Translations under genes and position numbers: made by a program | NCBI RefSeq assembly: GCF_937616625.2 | Contig: NC_065570.1 | Span: 41,857,665-41,921,664, forward strand | Direction: 5' to 3' | DNA from: Mercurialis annua | Lineage: Eukaryota; Streptophyta; Magnoliopsida; Malpighiales; Euphorbiaceae | DNA: 64,000 nucleotides | The notes under the pieces: model-generated | What the model was told of the DNA's origin: nothing | Seen by the model: the letters and a program-made list of their open reading frames with translations, nothing else | Database searches by the model: none | Shown: positions 20,394-33,266 of the stretch, in pieces | Layout: the number at the start of each line of letters is the position of its first letter | How positions within the stretch are numbered: position 1 is the first letter of the stretch

Positions 20394-22966
20394 ATTGGTT
20401 TCAAACCAATGCTATTTTGCATGTTATGTGTTTACTGTTTTATGGCATGTTAAGTTGTTGTTGTGTCATAGGAACTACTACATGATTAGGATTCAAGTCT
20501 TGTCTTTTAAAACGTCATCTTTTGTTTTCAAAACTTTCCGCCTGTAGGAATGTTGTGCGTCGGTCTTATGTTTAAGTGATGCTATACTTTGGTGTGGTAA
20601 TTGTTTTCACTTGGGTGTTTTTGTTGGCTGTTGTGCCTTATATAATATTTACGTTGGGTGATTACTTGTTGGTTTTTATGCATTGAATGACTTTGGTCAT
20701 ACTGATTGCTTTTGCCTTGTTGGTGAGTACATTTTAGCTTTGGTCATGTTTGTTGGTTGCCAAATAGGTTGGCACGTACGATGATATGTTAGAAGTTGGC
20801 CATGTTTTTCTTTTAAAGGAGTTTTGTGTTAAATTTTTAAGCATGTTTTGTGTCTTTAAGTTGTTTGACCACACTTTGGTTTTATGGTTATTATTGAGAA
20901 AATTATTTTGCTTTGATTTTTGTTTTGACACAAGAGCCGGATGAGCGTTCTGGTCATAATACTTTGAAAATGTGATTTTTGATAATTTTTCTAGTAAAAT
21001 GAATTTTGCATATTTCGGAATGTTACGTTTGGATTGGTGTTGATAAACGATTGTTTTTAAAATAATATTTTTATCAGATGTGTCACTGTATGAAGGATTT
21101 AATGTTGTAGTTGTAATTTTTACAATGGGTGGTATGTCGACGTTGAAGTGTTGTTGGTCATATATTTGGTATATAATATATTATGTTCGTTGGCTTAAGT
21201 GTTTACAAAATGGCTGTTTGAGATTAACAATTTTGGCACTTGAGTTTTTGAATTGTTGTTTGATGCTTGGCTTACGTGAGCTCCTATTTTTGAAAAGATT
21301 AAGATTTTGTTTAATTTTTTTTGTCCGAATTTTCTAATGTTTTGAATACCTTTTGTAAATGGTTGTTTTGGGCTGACTTGGGTCACCCAAAATTTGGGAG
21401 TTGAGCCTGGTAGTTGTAATGACTCGACTAATTCAATGGTTTTATGGATTGAGATACTTTGGAAATTTTATTTGATTAATAAAAGAGGTTCTTCAGAAAA
21501 TGACTTTTAACCGTGGGGATGAAGTAGAACTTGAAAACTTTTGTGATTGACTTTATATTTCGCAATGAGTTTTGATGCGAATTTTATCGATGACATGTTA
21601 CTTGTTGTCCTTGATTATGACGAGTCATAGTGTGATGTAGCATGTTTTATTTTTGCCTTTATAAATACGTTTGGGTTGATTGTGATTAAGGCATGCTCGG
21701 GTGATTTATGGTTAGGTGGAAACTATAACTTATTGGTGTTGTTTCTCGTTAGTATGCCTCTTATATTAGTTAAGTTTTGCTGCGTTAGTTGTTTTATCTT
21801 GTTTGTCTTGTTGTGCGGATAGCACATGAGGTCGTTTCTAGCAAGAATTGCTTTGGATTAACCTTGATGATTGGTATTGATTTGTAAGTCAAACCTTTGC
21901 TTAGTCCCTGTGTTTTATTTCATTGATCGGGTTACGCTGGATTTGGTATGTTGTTTTATGGATCGAGATCATTGGGTTTCGATATCGAGGAAGGTGAGGG
22001 AAGTGTTTCTTTGGAACGGTTTGTGGTTTCTGATTATCCTGGATAAGAATAGTAGAAATTCTGACCCAAGGAGATAGATCGGTTTGTTAATACGCTGGTG
22101 TTCTTCATCAAGTTGGACGATGCGATGCGGAAGTGAAGGTAAGTTTTGTATTAATATATGATGCATTGTTTTCCTTGAGTTAAGTTTCAGTTTGGTTGAA
22201 GTTCAATTGGGTATTATTTTATTCATATAAAATTTTAAAGGAGTTACCGGTTTGAATTGTTATGATAGTATCGTGTGATTTCATAGATTGCAAGTATGGA
22301 GTTTGGAAATGTTTTTGAGGTTATCGAGTGCACATCTCGCATAGGGTAATGTCTATTATCGAGGAATTATTTTCAAATATTGATTTGTTAAAGTTTTTTA
22401 AAAGTTTTTATCACGTAACTGTGCCCAGACATAACATGAACATGCATTTTAAATGTCACGAATAGGGAATTTGATCGAGCACTAAGTATGTTCACTAATA
22501 AAAGAGAAATTAATAATTGATACATGCATAATAGTACATGCATCACGTGCATAAAAATTATTAGAGTTGGATGCAACTTTTTGGGGATGAGAGATGTCAT
22601 CATCCTGGTGCATAATTATGTAAAAGGGATTTTACCGATAAAGTGTGTTTTTTTTTTGAGAAAATGTTTTGAAATGAATTCACGAGTCACATTGTGATAA
22701 ATTTATTTATAAAGTTAATGGATTTCAAATGGTTTTGAAATTTTACCGACAGGTAGCTAGACAAATACTCTAGGATGGTAGTGGTCAATTAAGGACGATT
22801 ACGTTGTGAGTGATTGATACTTTTAGTATCATAATTTCTTTCTTTATAGGGAGTAAGAATGAATTTGAGGTTGCGCTCGAGATAGAGTCGTGCTAAGTGC
22901 GATATATGGTTGAATTCATATTAGAACGTTTTCGTGATTTTTCAGGATTATTAATAAGTCTGAATT
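20394..22966 (+). mobile_element. Non-coding leader and degenerate internal region of element E
   Basis: The first 200 bp resemble the leader of the complete element at 32962-33200 (shared 'aaaacgtcatcttttg' text). The rest has no gag or pol signature. A segment at about 21370-21440 ('gggctgacttgggtcaccc' and following) resembles part of a chromovirus LTR, so LTR debris is mixed in. The region could be the body of a non-autonomous large derivative or decayed sequence. No confident coding frame. Confidence 0.45.
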
Positions 22967-23728
22967 TGTCACGACCCGAAATCTCGAGCCGAGATCGGCG
23001 TTAGGGAATAGGAATGGTAGTTCCGAATCTCGTAGCAAGCCTTAAAAAAGGCAATAAACGTTTTCTTACGCAAGCATCAAACATACAAACACCTATTCAT
23101 ACATACAACGTTTTCACAAAAACATTACAAGGTTGGACGTACACGAACGTCTATTCAAAACTTTGAAAATGTTTCCTGGGAATCTGGGTCTTATCATGCG
23201 ATATCTCATATCCTAACACATCCCGTCCCATTACAAAACAAATAGTGAAAAGTGGAATTCAAGACATTTATATACATCAGAGCATGCACAAAACATATGA
23301 ACACTGTTTGACAAACATATACAAACTAAGACCAAACTCTAATGCAACACTACTGATCATGTACATAGTTCACACTTCTGGAACAAGGATATAAGTCCGG
23401 CTTGCCCAAAAACTAGATACCTACACCAAACTTTTTTTGGGGGTTAGTCGAAACTGAGTGAGTTCATTAGTTTACATACAAGTATTTATTAAAATAGTCA
23501 AATAAGTGCATAAATCATTCAAGCATATGCATCCATGTGCGAATACTCGACTGAAACCTTAACACTTATGCTATAACCTAATAATGGAACCAACCTATTC
23601 TGAACTTCTGATCGAGGCGAGTTGCGAACAATTTGCATACTTATTCTTTGTGGTAGGGTTACGAGATAATTCGACCTAGTTAAACAATACCACGTAGTAC
23701 ATTCCCGAGATAATTCACCAAGTTACTT

Positions 23729-26700
23729 TGTAATATCCCGTGTTTTCAAACTTGATTTGTCAGTTCAGTTATCCGTTACAAATTAGTTATTTTCTTAAAT
23801 TCTTTGTTCTTTTTTATTTCAGCATGTTCTTGTTATGTTTCTGACTTGATTCAGGATTGTTATACATTAGAAGTAAAACTTTTGATACCTTGGTAGTGTC
23901 TTTTTGAGTGTCTCATATGTATCCCATGAGTCCTTATGTGTTTGATGTTAATTCAATTTATTTTTGGGTATTTATCGAAACAGTATTCGAATGTTTTCCA
24001 AAACTGTCTTGTTTTAGTAAAACATTGATATCTCCCAATTGAAATGTCGGATTGGGCCCCTCTTTGGATATGGTGTTCTTTAGAGGATTTACTAAAATCA
24101 TGTCAATTTGGTCGTTGTTTGGAGACTTCTAACTCTAAAAATAACTATTAAATCGTTACACTTTAAACAAAACCCAAGTAAAGCCCGTATGAGTCTATAA
24201 TTAGACCCCTAATTCATGTGAGCAGCCCCCTTTTCCTTCCCACAAACCCTAAAATGAATTATTTTATATAAAATACATATTTCCTTTGTTCTAACAAGTC
24301 TGGATGCGATTCATTATGCTAAGTATGTGATTTTACATCCTTGTTAGAAGATCTACGCGATTTTTCATCAATTTTGTTCTTCGTTGGAGACTTGTGGAAC
24401 CTTTTGATTTCGTTCGAGCCCTTCATACCTTCTATTTATATCTCAATGAACATGTTGTTCTTCATTATTAGGTAATGGTTTCTCATCCTTATGATTCATG
24501 ATTTTGTTTTTGGTTATTTTGCCTAGGATTGCATATATAGGGTTTTATATGGATTGAATCATTGTTATTATTATGTCATGCTTATGATACTGAGTTGTAT
24601 GTATACTATGATTATTGTTTTCATGTATAATATGATATTACATGTTTTGAAAAGTGTTTGGCATGATTCATCAATGTTAAGGTTTTTCTAGCAAATTTTA
24701 TATTCTAATCGATTTGGTGTTTTAAATTTATGAAAAAGAAATTATATGCTTATGTTAGTGATATGTATGTTATGTTTGATGGATTTATTGTTTAAGATCT
24801 GATCTAATGGTTGTATCACACCTTTGGCATGTTCTCGCATGTTTTAGCCAAAATTACGTTAAATGATGAATTTATGGTTTTCAAATGTTGTAATCAATTA
24901 AATATTTTAAATTGACGCACCCACTGTTCTAAGATGATTTAAATGATGTTTATATTGTGTAAGATCAGAGGTTACATGTTTTGAATCGTTGAATGCATAA
25001 ATTGGCTTGTTTAGCATGTTTAGGCAATTTCTAGCGAAATTGCGAGTTGGCTTGCTTAAGTATTGTTGGCATGAGTTTAGATCTGAGTTGGTTTGATATT
25101 TTGGATTCATGTATGATATACTACTAATCTAAATGAATTTGGGAGTTGGAATCTTATTTTTTTTATACGTGTTGGCTTATTTTACAAACTAGCTAGTTCT
25201 ATGCTAAAATGTGTTGATTTCGGATTAGATGCTTTGTAATGACCTAAGATCTGGGTTGTTTTTATATTATGGACCTTAGAATGTTTACTACCTGAAGTTA
25301 GGTGTTTTTTTTAGCGATGCATGTTGGGCTCGTTTGGATTAATTGTTATTGATGTTTAATTGGCCTAGGTTTTGTGAAAAGCATGTTTATTGTTTATAAT
25401 TGTTTGGCTATGGGATGTGTGGTTCATAAATGTTTATTAATTACACAAGGGCTGTTGTAAATTTATTTATGGCTTGTTTGGTTGTGGTTGCCTTTGGGTA
25501 CTTTTATCAAACACTTGTAAGCATGGTGCCTTGCTTGAGTTTTAAAGGTTGAATTTGAGTTTTCTTACTTTCTAAATTAAGACCTTGATTTGTTAAAGTA
25601 TTTCCGAACTTTAAACGAATTGTTTTACTTTGGTTAGATGCTTGGTTTGGGTTAGACTTGAGTCGCCTAATTTTTTAGTATAGGCTTCGCAGTTGTGATA
25701 ACTTGGCTAACTCACCACTTTTGTTTAAACTTGGTTTTATGATTTTAACTAAGTTATTGAAATGGTTTTCCGGATTATGTTTTAAAAGTGGGAACTCAAT
25801 TTGACTTAACTATCGTATGACTTTGGTTATGTTGAGTATGTATGATTACTCTACTTTGGTGTATGCTTTGTTTATGGATTAAGTAAGTGTGTTGGCTTTG
25901 TCTTGGCTCGTTGATGTTTATGCTAGTCCTATGTGTTGTCTAGTACTCTCTAGAGTTAGAACATGTTTTAGTTCTGATTTATATTGTCTAGACTCGTCGA
26001 CTGTTTGTGCTTCGGAGACAAACCAGGATTAGTTGCTTGCCAGGTTATCACGTGGATTAGCAAGCAGTGAGTTTGTACTTACTATTTACCGCTTTATTAA
26101 GTAAATTGTTATTTTAATATATAAATATATACTATATGTATATTTCAAACTGTTTTTCCATTGGCTTTTAGTTGGAACATGCTACCTAATGGGCATCATT
26201 AGGAATAGTGCACACAGGTATTGATCTAGATAAATTATGTGAAATGTGGTGGTAACTCGGTGTGAGCACAGCTCTCGGGACCAGTAGAGCCACTCGGTGT
26301 AGCTCAGCTCTCGAGACTCTGGTTATGGATTAAGAGTGGTCGGTGGTAACTCGGTGTAGCTCAGCTCTTAGGACCAGGCCTATTGGATTATAGAAATATT
26401 TAGTATTGCGGATTAGGGTTCCAACTATTAAACGTAATGTTGTTATTAAATTTTTGGCCTAATTACTTAAAAAAACCCCACCTTGTAATATTTTTCGTTT
26501 ATACCCTCACGTAGAAAAATTTTCATTTTTACCCTTTTTTTGATTTTTCGTTTTCATCTCTACCCTAAAATTTAACTTTTTGACAATTAAATTAATTAAA
26601 GGATGAAAACATTATAAATGATTAATTATATTAATGTTTAATTAGAATATAAGCTAAATATAAAGGATCATTTTGAATATTTTTTCAAATGAAAAGAGGT

Positions 26701-27353
26701 CAAATTAGCTCTTTAGGGTAGAGACGAAAATAAAAAATCAAAAAAAGGGTACAAATGAACTTGTTCCTAGGTCAGGGTATAAACGAATAAATATTACAAG
26801 GTGAGGTTTTTTTTAAGTAATTAGGCCTAAAGTTTTTTAACGGTTTTAAAGGTTTTCCACTTGATAAATATACATAGTGGTATGAACTCATCTCTGCATA
26901 TCTGACCCCGTTGTTTTCCCAATTTTTCCAGGGTTATGATATGAGCGAGACAGCTGCTCTCCGATTCTTTATTTCCTCGGAGGTTTTACTTTATTTTATA
27001 AAGTTTATTAAACTGATTTTATTCTTATACCGCAGTAGTAATTAGAAGTCGTATTTGTCTAATACTTGTTATCAAAATCATTCTACTGATTTAATTGTTT
27101 TGGCTTTAATATAATAACTTGGGTTATTACATATTTATGCTATGTTGGAGACTCGGAATTGATCGAGCATTTATTATATCAATGTTGTATTTTATGAACT
27201 TCTAGAACTAGGCTGAAGTCTCGGTTTCCCCCGAGCATTGATTTCTTGCAGGTTTATGTAATTGTTGGTTATCCGCAAGGCTAGCTACAGGTTCTGATAC
27301 AACCATACCCATACCCTAGCGCCGGTCGTGATTTATGAAAATGGGTCGTGACA
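23729..27353 (+). mobile_element. Solo LTR (G), same family as the complete element
   Basis: Begins TGTAATATCCCG and ends GGGTCGTGACA. Flanks are TACTT and AACTT, a 5-bp duplication with one mismatch. It is clearly related to the LTRs of the complete element (shared 'ttgcttgcc' and 'gtgagtttgtacttactatt' segments, and three copies of an 'aactcggtgtagctcagctc' motif at about 26241-26375). A MITE at 26456-26827 is nested in it. No internal region remains. Confidence 0.8.
26456..26827. mobile_element. MITE with GGCCTAATTACTT ends
   Basis: Inverted arms begin GGCCTAATTACTTAAAAAAA and contain CACCTTGTAATAT. Flanks TAAATTTTT (26447-26455) and TAAAGTTTT (26828-26836) form a 9-bp duplication with one mismatch. 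Both LTRs of the complete element are uninterrupted at the matching point (about 32420 and 40705), which defines the insertion. Confidence 0.85.
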
Positions 27354-28107
27354 AACTTGTACTACCACTTATCCATTATCATACAAACACATGGGTCTAG
27401 AGATAATTCCATCGAGTTACTCCTTGATACAGGTCCCGAACTAATTCGACCGAGTATATCCTGTATCGGACAAATCAACGAACAAGATGCCTTTCAAAAA
27501 TCAACTAATATTGCACTGAGGCCATATTGTGGAGTCCTTGCACTTACTGAAGTATCTTATGACTCTAGACTCAACCGGTGATCACATAGTTCCTATTGCA
27601 GCTCTATAGGAAAGCTTGTTCCATCATATCTATACTAGTTTCAAATTATGATGCGTGCATTTCAAAAAGAATAATTCATTTGTAAATGATGGAATGCCAT
27701 TGTATAAAGCATTTGTATAAAATAAATGCATTTGAAAATACTATATATGTAAACAATCCATATAATAAACTCACAGTACTATTCCCAAAAACTTCGATAC
27801 TTTATAGCGTTCGTCAAGCTCCTTGACCACTAGAAGGTTGATTTGCCAAACCTAACACAGATGTCACATAGATATCGAGATAATATCTAACTCGATATAT
27901 ACTATATACTTAAGAAAAAACATGAATATGACTTGCTATACAATTCGTTTCTAACTTGGATATTAACCTACCATGACAAAGTCAAGTTTATCAAATAATG
28001 TCAATAATAACTAAGGCAATCTGAGTTCTATCTCGACACATTGCTTAACCATAATTAATCAAACCATATATACAATACGACTTAGTCGTAACTTGTAAAC
28101 GTCATTT

Positions 28108-28721
28108 TTTTTTGACAATCGAATAATCTTTCATTAATAGTAAAGAGCAGTTACAGGTTTAAGAATTCAGAAAGGGTATAACCGTTTCTAATGACCTGAC
28201 ATGGAACAAGATATAATCCTTGATTCGTAGATCGCCTTACAAAATAAAATTAAATTACAAAACTGCTATAACACAATAAGATCCAATCCTTTTCTGTCTA
28301 ACAGAAGACTCACAAACTCCTCATAAAAAACAACAAATCTTTCATATAGAAAGAACATCAAAAATTTCAAAAAAGAAAGACAATCGCTGTAAAATAGTTA
28401 TAAAAAAAACTAATATAACCTATAACGATTTCATCTTTAATTTTTAAAGGTCTTGATCCATCTCTGATTTTTTATTTGTATATATATTGAAATTGATGCG
28501 CCTCGTCGATAGATTTACCAACCAAAATAAAAAAGATGAAAAGGAGTCGGTCATTTATTTTATTAAAAAAGAAATGGCTACCGCCAACGGAAAAAATAAA
28601 CCATTGACGGCAGCCGAAGCGAAAAACAAAAGGAAAAACGCTTGACAGCTAGGGTTTTCTATTTGAGAGAGGGGAGAGGAAAAAAGGTTGTTCTTTTTAG
28701 TTATTTTTGGCTTTTAGCTTT
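28108..28721 (-). mobile_element. Retroposon with poly-A tail (LINE- or SINE-like), minus strand
   Basis: A 12-bp perfect duplication TAAACGTCATTT flanks it (28096-28107 and 28722-28733). The left end is an oligo-T run followed by 'gacaatcgaataatctttca', which on the minus strand is a 3' tail in the style of plant L1 LINEs ending in poly-A. No reverse transcriptase is present in 614 bp. It is either a LINE joined to a short 5' piece, a SINE, or a retroposed transcript. Confidence 0.65.
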
Positions 28722-28974
28722 TAAACGTCATTTATAATCTATTAAAGCGTTTAGTGTATTACTTAGTTTTTCTCATTCTTTATAAGCATTTTTCTTAAAC
28801 ACTAAATAACTATCTTATTTTAGTTTTCATAACATATTCTCGATACATTCTCTATGTCTTAAGACGTAACAAATTTAGCTTAAAACGTTTTAAACTATCG
28901 TTGCAAATATCGTTTAACCAACGTATCTAAACTTAAGTCGAAACGTCACTTCGTCAAGCTAAATCTATGAACTA

Positions 28975-29220
28975 AAAATGCTCCCTCTCTACCCCAATAG
29001 GGACTGCCCTTGCAGCCCCTATGAGCTCCCATTGCTGCCACATCGTGGCAGAATTCTTCTACGGTGGAGCAGAATTCTGCTTTACCGTGGCAGCAATTCA
29101 GCCATCAATAGAAAAAAAATTCCCCTGCCGGAGAAGAGTCATGGCTGGCCTGAGTCTCGCCGGAGCTAGAAGTTCAAACACATCTCAATTATACCATACA
29201 CGAAACATAAACCAACTCTA
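28975..29220. other. GC-richer stretch with spurious open frames
   Basis: The block has better GC content than its surroundings and two overlapping short plus-strand frames (from 28978 and 29021), but no recognisable protein. It lies in the tentative last third of LTR F. Left unassigned. Confidence 0.3.
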
Positions 29221-29344
29221 GAACTCTACACAACCATTGAAATCCATAAACACCAAATCTCTAACCAAACCTAACATTTTTCAATCATCATCATTTCACA
29301 AATCACCAAGTAACTTTATAATTAATGGAGAAAAGACAATTACA

Positions 29345-29724
29345 TTTTTCTTATGAATGTTTTGCCTCCAAAAAGAAGTTATTTGGTGAAGTAAATCCCT
29401 AGCTATACTGATGGAGGTTTGAGTTTCTCTCACTAATTAGATACTCCCGCTCCAAGATAGACTGTTGTTGGGTGGTTGACTTCATTTTTAATGTGGATCT
29501 TCTCCTCTGTGGTTCTTATCCTAACTAGACGGTTCGTTTTCACGTTTGCCTCTACTATTGCGCGCTTTTATGTTGCATAAGACTTCCGATTTGTGGCCAA
29601 ATATTCTTTAACAAAGAGATCTTTTAGGGATCTCAAGTTGGTTCCACCCCACAAGCCGCTATCCCTTTGAGATAGCTTTTTCTGTTTATCTCATAAGTCA
29701 AGGGTAAGACCTCTTGTGACAAAA
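29345..29724 (-). mobile_element. Probable internal-region fragment of a minus gypsy element
   Basis: Short phrases such as 'tctcac.taat' and 'gggtg.ttga' before 'tggat.ttctcctc' occur in the same order at 44870-44990, just inside another minus-strand 3' LTR. No coding frame survives. The complete element is inserted at its right end. Confidence 0.35.
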
Positions 29725-29919
29725 TCATCTGTAGTATCCCGAATTTTTTTTTTATTTTTATTATTGAGTTGCGGAAATAATCTGAGTCGTTCTAAGTATC
29801 GTGGATCATTTTGTTTGCGTGTAGGGTTTTATTTGGGTTTGGTTTTAGCCTATGGGGGTTTGGTTGGCCTATGGGGGTTTGGCCCATGGGCCAAATAAAA
29901 ATTCATTTGGCCCAACACA

Positions 29920-30073
29920 GGTCTCAAACGAGACTTGTGCCTTTTGAGGCCGGTCTCATTCGAGAATTGTATTCTCGAACGAGACCCTAGCTGAAATCAG
30001 CTAGTCTCGTTCGAGAATTAAATTCTGGAACGAGAAAATGGCTGTTATCAGCTGGTCTCGTTCGAGACCAGCT
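29920..30073. repeat. Palindrome cluster in the 5' LTR (decayed copy)
   Basis: Same arrangement as 38531-38685, with substitutions that break the first two hairpins (for example ctcattcgag for ctcgttcgag). The third palindrome, around GGTCTCGTTCGAGACC, is intact. Confidence 0.85.
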
Positions 30074-30820
30074 CCACCCTTGCGTGGGGGCACTTTCGTC
30101 AATCTTTTCTAACCTAATCGACCTACTTAAATACCTAAAATTCAACCTAATCTATTCTCCACACTATAAACAAACCCTAGACATCTTTAACATCCGTTTT
30201 CATTGAGAAACGACGCTGAAATCATCCGTCAAAGTTGTTGTCCTGGTAATTTCCTTCGTTCATCAGATTTCAGTTTTTGGTTTTGAAAGGCTTTCCGTAC
30301 TTTTGATCGTTCTCTCTCGTTTCTAGATCAAAATTGATTCCGCTTTATCTCAGACGTTCTAGACTCAATTCTCTATGTTTTCCTATCTTGTTTACGCTAA
30401 ACGGTACGCTATGGATCTTGTTTCAATCGCCGTACGGTTTACCGTTTTAAGCTTTGTATAATCTGTTTTGGTTGAATCTATTACTGCCGATTATATTCCT
30501 TCTTGTTGGCTTGATCTTCATGTTGTTAGACCCTTAGGAATGTTGTGTTTCATAAATAAATTAATAATGCTGTGATATATCGATTCGTTGGATGCCGTTT
30601 CGAATTGTCGAACCCACGCTACAATTCTGCCGTGGTTCTTTAATCTTAATTGCTAACTAAATAGGAATTGTTGTAGTTCTTGATTAAGTATTTATAATTA
30701 AGATGGCTTTGAATCATGAAATCTTAATGGATTGGGGTTTAAGAATCAAGTACAGTAGCTAAAAAATGGTGGGTTGTTGAGTTGTATATGATGGGCGGGG
30801 TTTTGTTGGATTTAAAGGAA

Positions 30821-31139
30821 GGGTTAATTACATATAAAATCACCACCTTTACACGAATTTTCAAAAATAACACGACCTTTAAAACGTGTCAATTCAGGGC
30901 ACCACCTTTCATTTACTTTCAAAAACAACATGGGCATATTTTTAGATAAAATTTTGCTGACTTGGACACCCAATGGGAGTGCCACGTGTCATGCCACGTC
31001 AGCAAAAACGCCACTAAAAATGTGTTCATGTTATTTTTGAAAAAAAATGAAAGGTGGTGCCCTGAATTGCAATGTTTTAAAGGTCGAGTTTTTTTTTGCA
31101 ATTTCGTGTAAAGGTGGTGATTTTATATGTAATTAACCC
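30821..31139. mobile_element. MITE, GGGTTAATTACATATAAAAT family, copy 3
   Basis: Perfect inverted ends GGGTTAATTACATATAAAAT, with a perfect 9-bp duplication TTAAAGGAA (30812-30820 and 31140-31148). The 3' LTR of the same element has a single, slightly altered copy of the site (about 39422-39436) and no insert, so the MITE arrived after element H integrated. Confidence 0.95.
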
Positions 31140-32949
31140 TTAAAGGAATGAGATGGTTAATAAAACATTATAATCACCATCTTATTTTGTTTGAAATTAA
31201 TAAGTCCCTCAAGTTATTTTATTTGGATAATAACTTGAATTTCGTAATAATTTACAATTGATATTTTGTAAACGATATTTTTATAATTTAAGTTAATATA
31301 ATTACTCGGGTAATTATACTAAATTCAAATATCAATTTGGCACGAAAATGGCTAGATTACAATTTAGCCCTTGAATATTTTTATAACTTATTTAATTAAG
31401 TTTTTGATTAGTAACTTTATATTTTGTTCTAATTATAAACAAAAGTAATTAATTTGATTTTAAATATTAAATTGGCTAAAGTACAGTTTAGTCCCTAATT
31501 GGCTAAGGTACAGTTTAGTCCCTAAACTTTTATAAACTTAAAATGGTTAGATTTTTGGTTTGTAACTTGGGTTACTTAAATTCGAAGTTATTGAGTTCTG
31601 TTTTAATGGTTTATTATTTTACCAATTATTTTTATAAATATAAACTCGGGTTTATATTTGATAAACGTTTGGAGTCGGGTTAGACTTGGGTCACCCGACA
31701 AGTCAAGTTAGCTTGGTAGTTATCGGTAACTCGGCTAACCCATTATTTGAAAACTATTTATTATTTAAAGTTTATTAAATAATATTTATAAATTGGATCT
31801 TAAATAAGAACTCAATAGACTTGTATTAATTGAGCATTATTACCTATTGGGTATTTTGTGTTGTTCTGGATTGTTTTATTCCGACGTGTTATTTGTGCTA
31901 GTCCTATGTGGTGTCTAGTACTCTCTAGTGTTAGGATCTGTTTTTAATAATTATTTTATTTGTCTAGACCCATCTACTGTTCGTGCTTCAGAGGCGAACC
32001 AGGATTAGTTGCTTGCCGGTTATCACGTGGATTAGCAAGCTGTGAGTTTGTACTTACTATTTACCGCTTTATTAAGTAAAATGTTATTTTAATATTAAAA
32101 ATATATATGGTACGTATATTTCAAACTATTTTATTATTATGGCTTCTAGTTGGAGTGTGCTATCTAATGGGCATCATTAGGACTGCGTGCGCACCGGTAT
32201 TGATATGGGTAAGGTATATATGGAAATATGGTAATTCGGTGTGAGCATAGCTCTCGGGACCAGGTAGAGTAACTCGGTGTAGCTCAGCTCTCGGGACTCT
32301 GGTATAAGTGAGGTCAGTGGTAACTCGGTGTAACTCAGCTCTCGGGATCAGACCTATTAGATTATGTTTATATTTAGAATTGTGGATTAGGGTTCCAACT
32401 ATTATTCGTAATATCGTTATTAAATGTTTTAAACGATTTTAAAGGTTTTCCACTTAATAAATGTAAATAGTGGTATAAACTCATCTCAGTATATCTGACC
32501 CCGTTGTTTTCCTAATTTTCCCAGGGTTATGATCTGAGAGAGTCTGGTGATCTCCGCATTTATTTTTCCTCGGAGGTTCCATTTATTTTAGTAGAACTAT
32601 CAAACTATTTTCTTCTTAGACCGCAGTAGTTGACTAGATGTCTTTTTTTTATTCTAGTTTTTGTCAGATTGGTCCGACTGGATTATTATTGCTTTGGCAT
32701 GTTATATAACTATTCAGAACTATTTATGTTATGCCTATTTATAACTCAGTATTGGAAAACATATTATCTTTAAATGTTGAATATTATAACTGCTAGAATT
32801 AGGTTGAAGTCTCGCTTACCCCCGAGCATTGGTTTTCTGCAGGATTAATTGAATTTTGTGATATAAGGGAGGCTAGCTACGGGTGTTGGTACTACATTAC
32901 CCATGCCCTAGCACCGGTCACCATTCATGAAAATGGGTCGTGACAAACT

Positions 32950-32961
32950 TGGTATCAGAGC
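32950..32961 (+). promoter_or_regulatory. Primer binding site of element H (tRNA-iMet)
   Basis: TGGTATCAGAGC, four bases downstream of the 5' LTR end. Confidence 0.92.
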
Positions 32962-33266
32962 TTTGGTTTCAAACCAAGGCCAATTGCTTGCTATGTGTTT
33001 ACTCTATTAAGTTTGGTTGCTATGTTTCTGTCATGGCTTTAAAAACGTCATCTTTTGATTTTTAAAACATTCTGCCTACACCAATAGGATCGCGTCGAGT
33101 CAGTCATTATATGTTGATTTGATGCTGTTAATTGTTAATGTTATTTTACTTGGGTGAATATTTTATTGCTGTTGAATTCTTGGGAAATCCTATATGTTGC
33201 TTTTTTTTTCATACTTGGGTATGAAATATCTGTGTATTTAAATTATTTTTGTTCAATCCTTAGGAT

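Larger units (their letters stand above)
22967..29344 (-). mobile_element. Minus-strand LTR (F), split by a solo LTR and a retroposon
   Basis: Starts TGTCACGACCCGAAATCTCG, the minus-strand LTR end. It is interrupted by the plus-strand solo LTR at 23729-27353 and by a retroposon at 28108-28721, and resumes after each. The reiterated motif ('ccgagataattcaccaagtt' and relatives) runs across the solo LTR junction, which confirms continuity. The right end near 29344 (ATTACA) is tentative. The next 380 bp resemble the internal sequence next to another minus 3' LTR (44820-45010), so this may be a 3' LTR. Confidence 0.55.
29730..32945 (+). repeat. 5' LTR of element H
   Basis: TGTAGTATCCCG to GGGTCGTGACA. 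It is about 337 bp longer than the 3' LTR, almost entirely because of the MITE at 30821-31139 plus its 9-bp duplication. It carries the palindrome cluster at 29920-30073 (with mismatches) and three 'aactcggtgt' motif copies at about 32230-32345. Confidence 0.95.

Noticed and set aside
21080..21337. 85-codon plus-strand hydrophobic frame
   Set aside because: No signature, AT-driven composition, inside non-coding retroelement leader.
29716..29898. Short plus-strand open frame, repeated at 38258-38509
   Set aside because: Both copies lie at the start of the two LTRs of element H; the repeat is due to the LTR, and the frames have no family signature.
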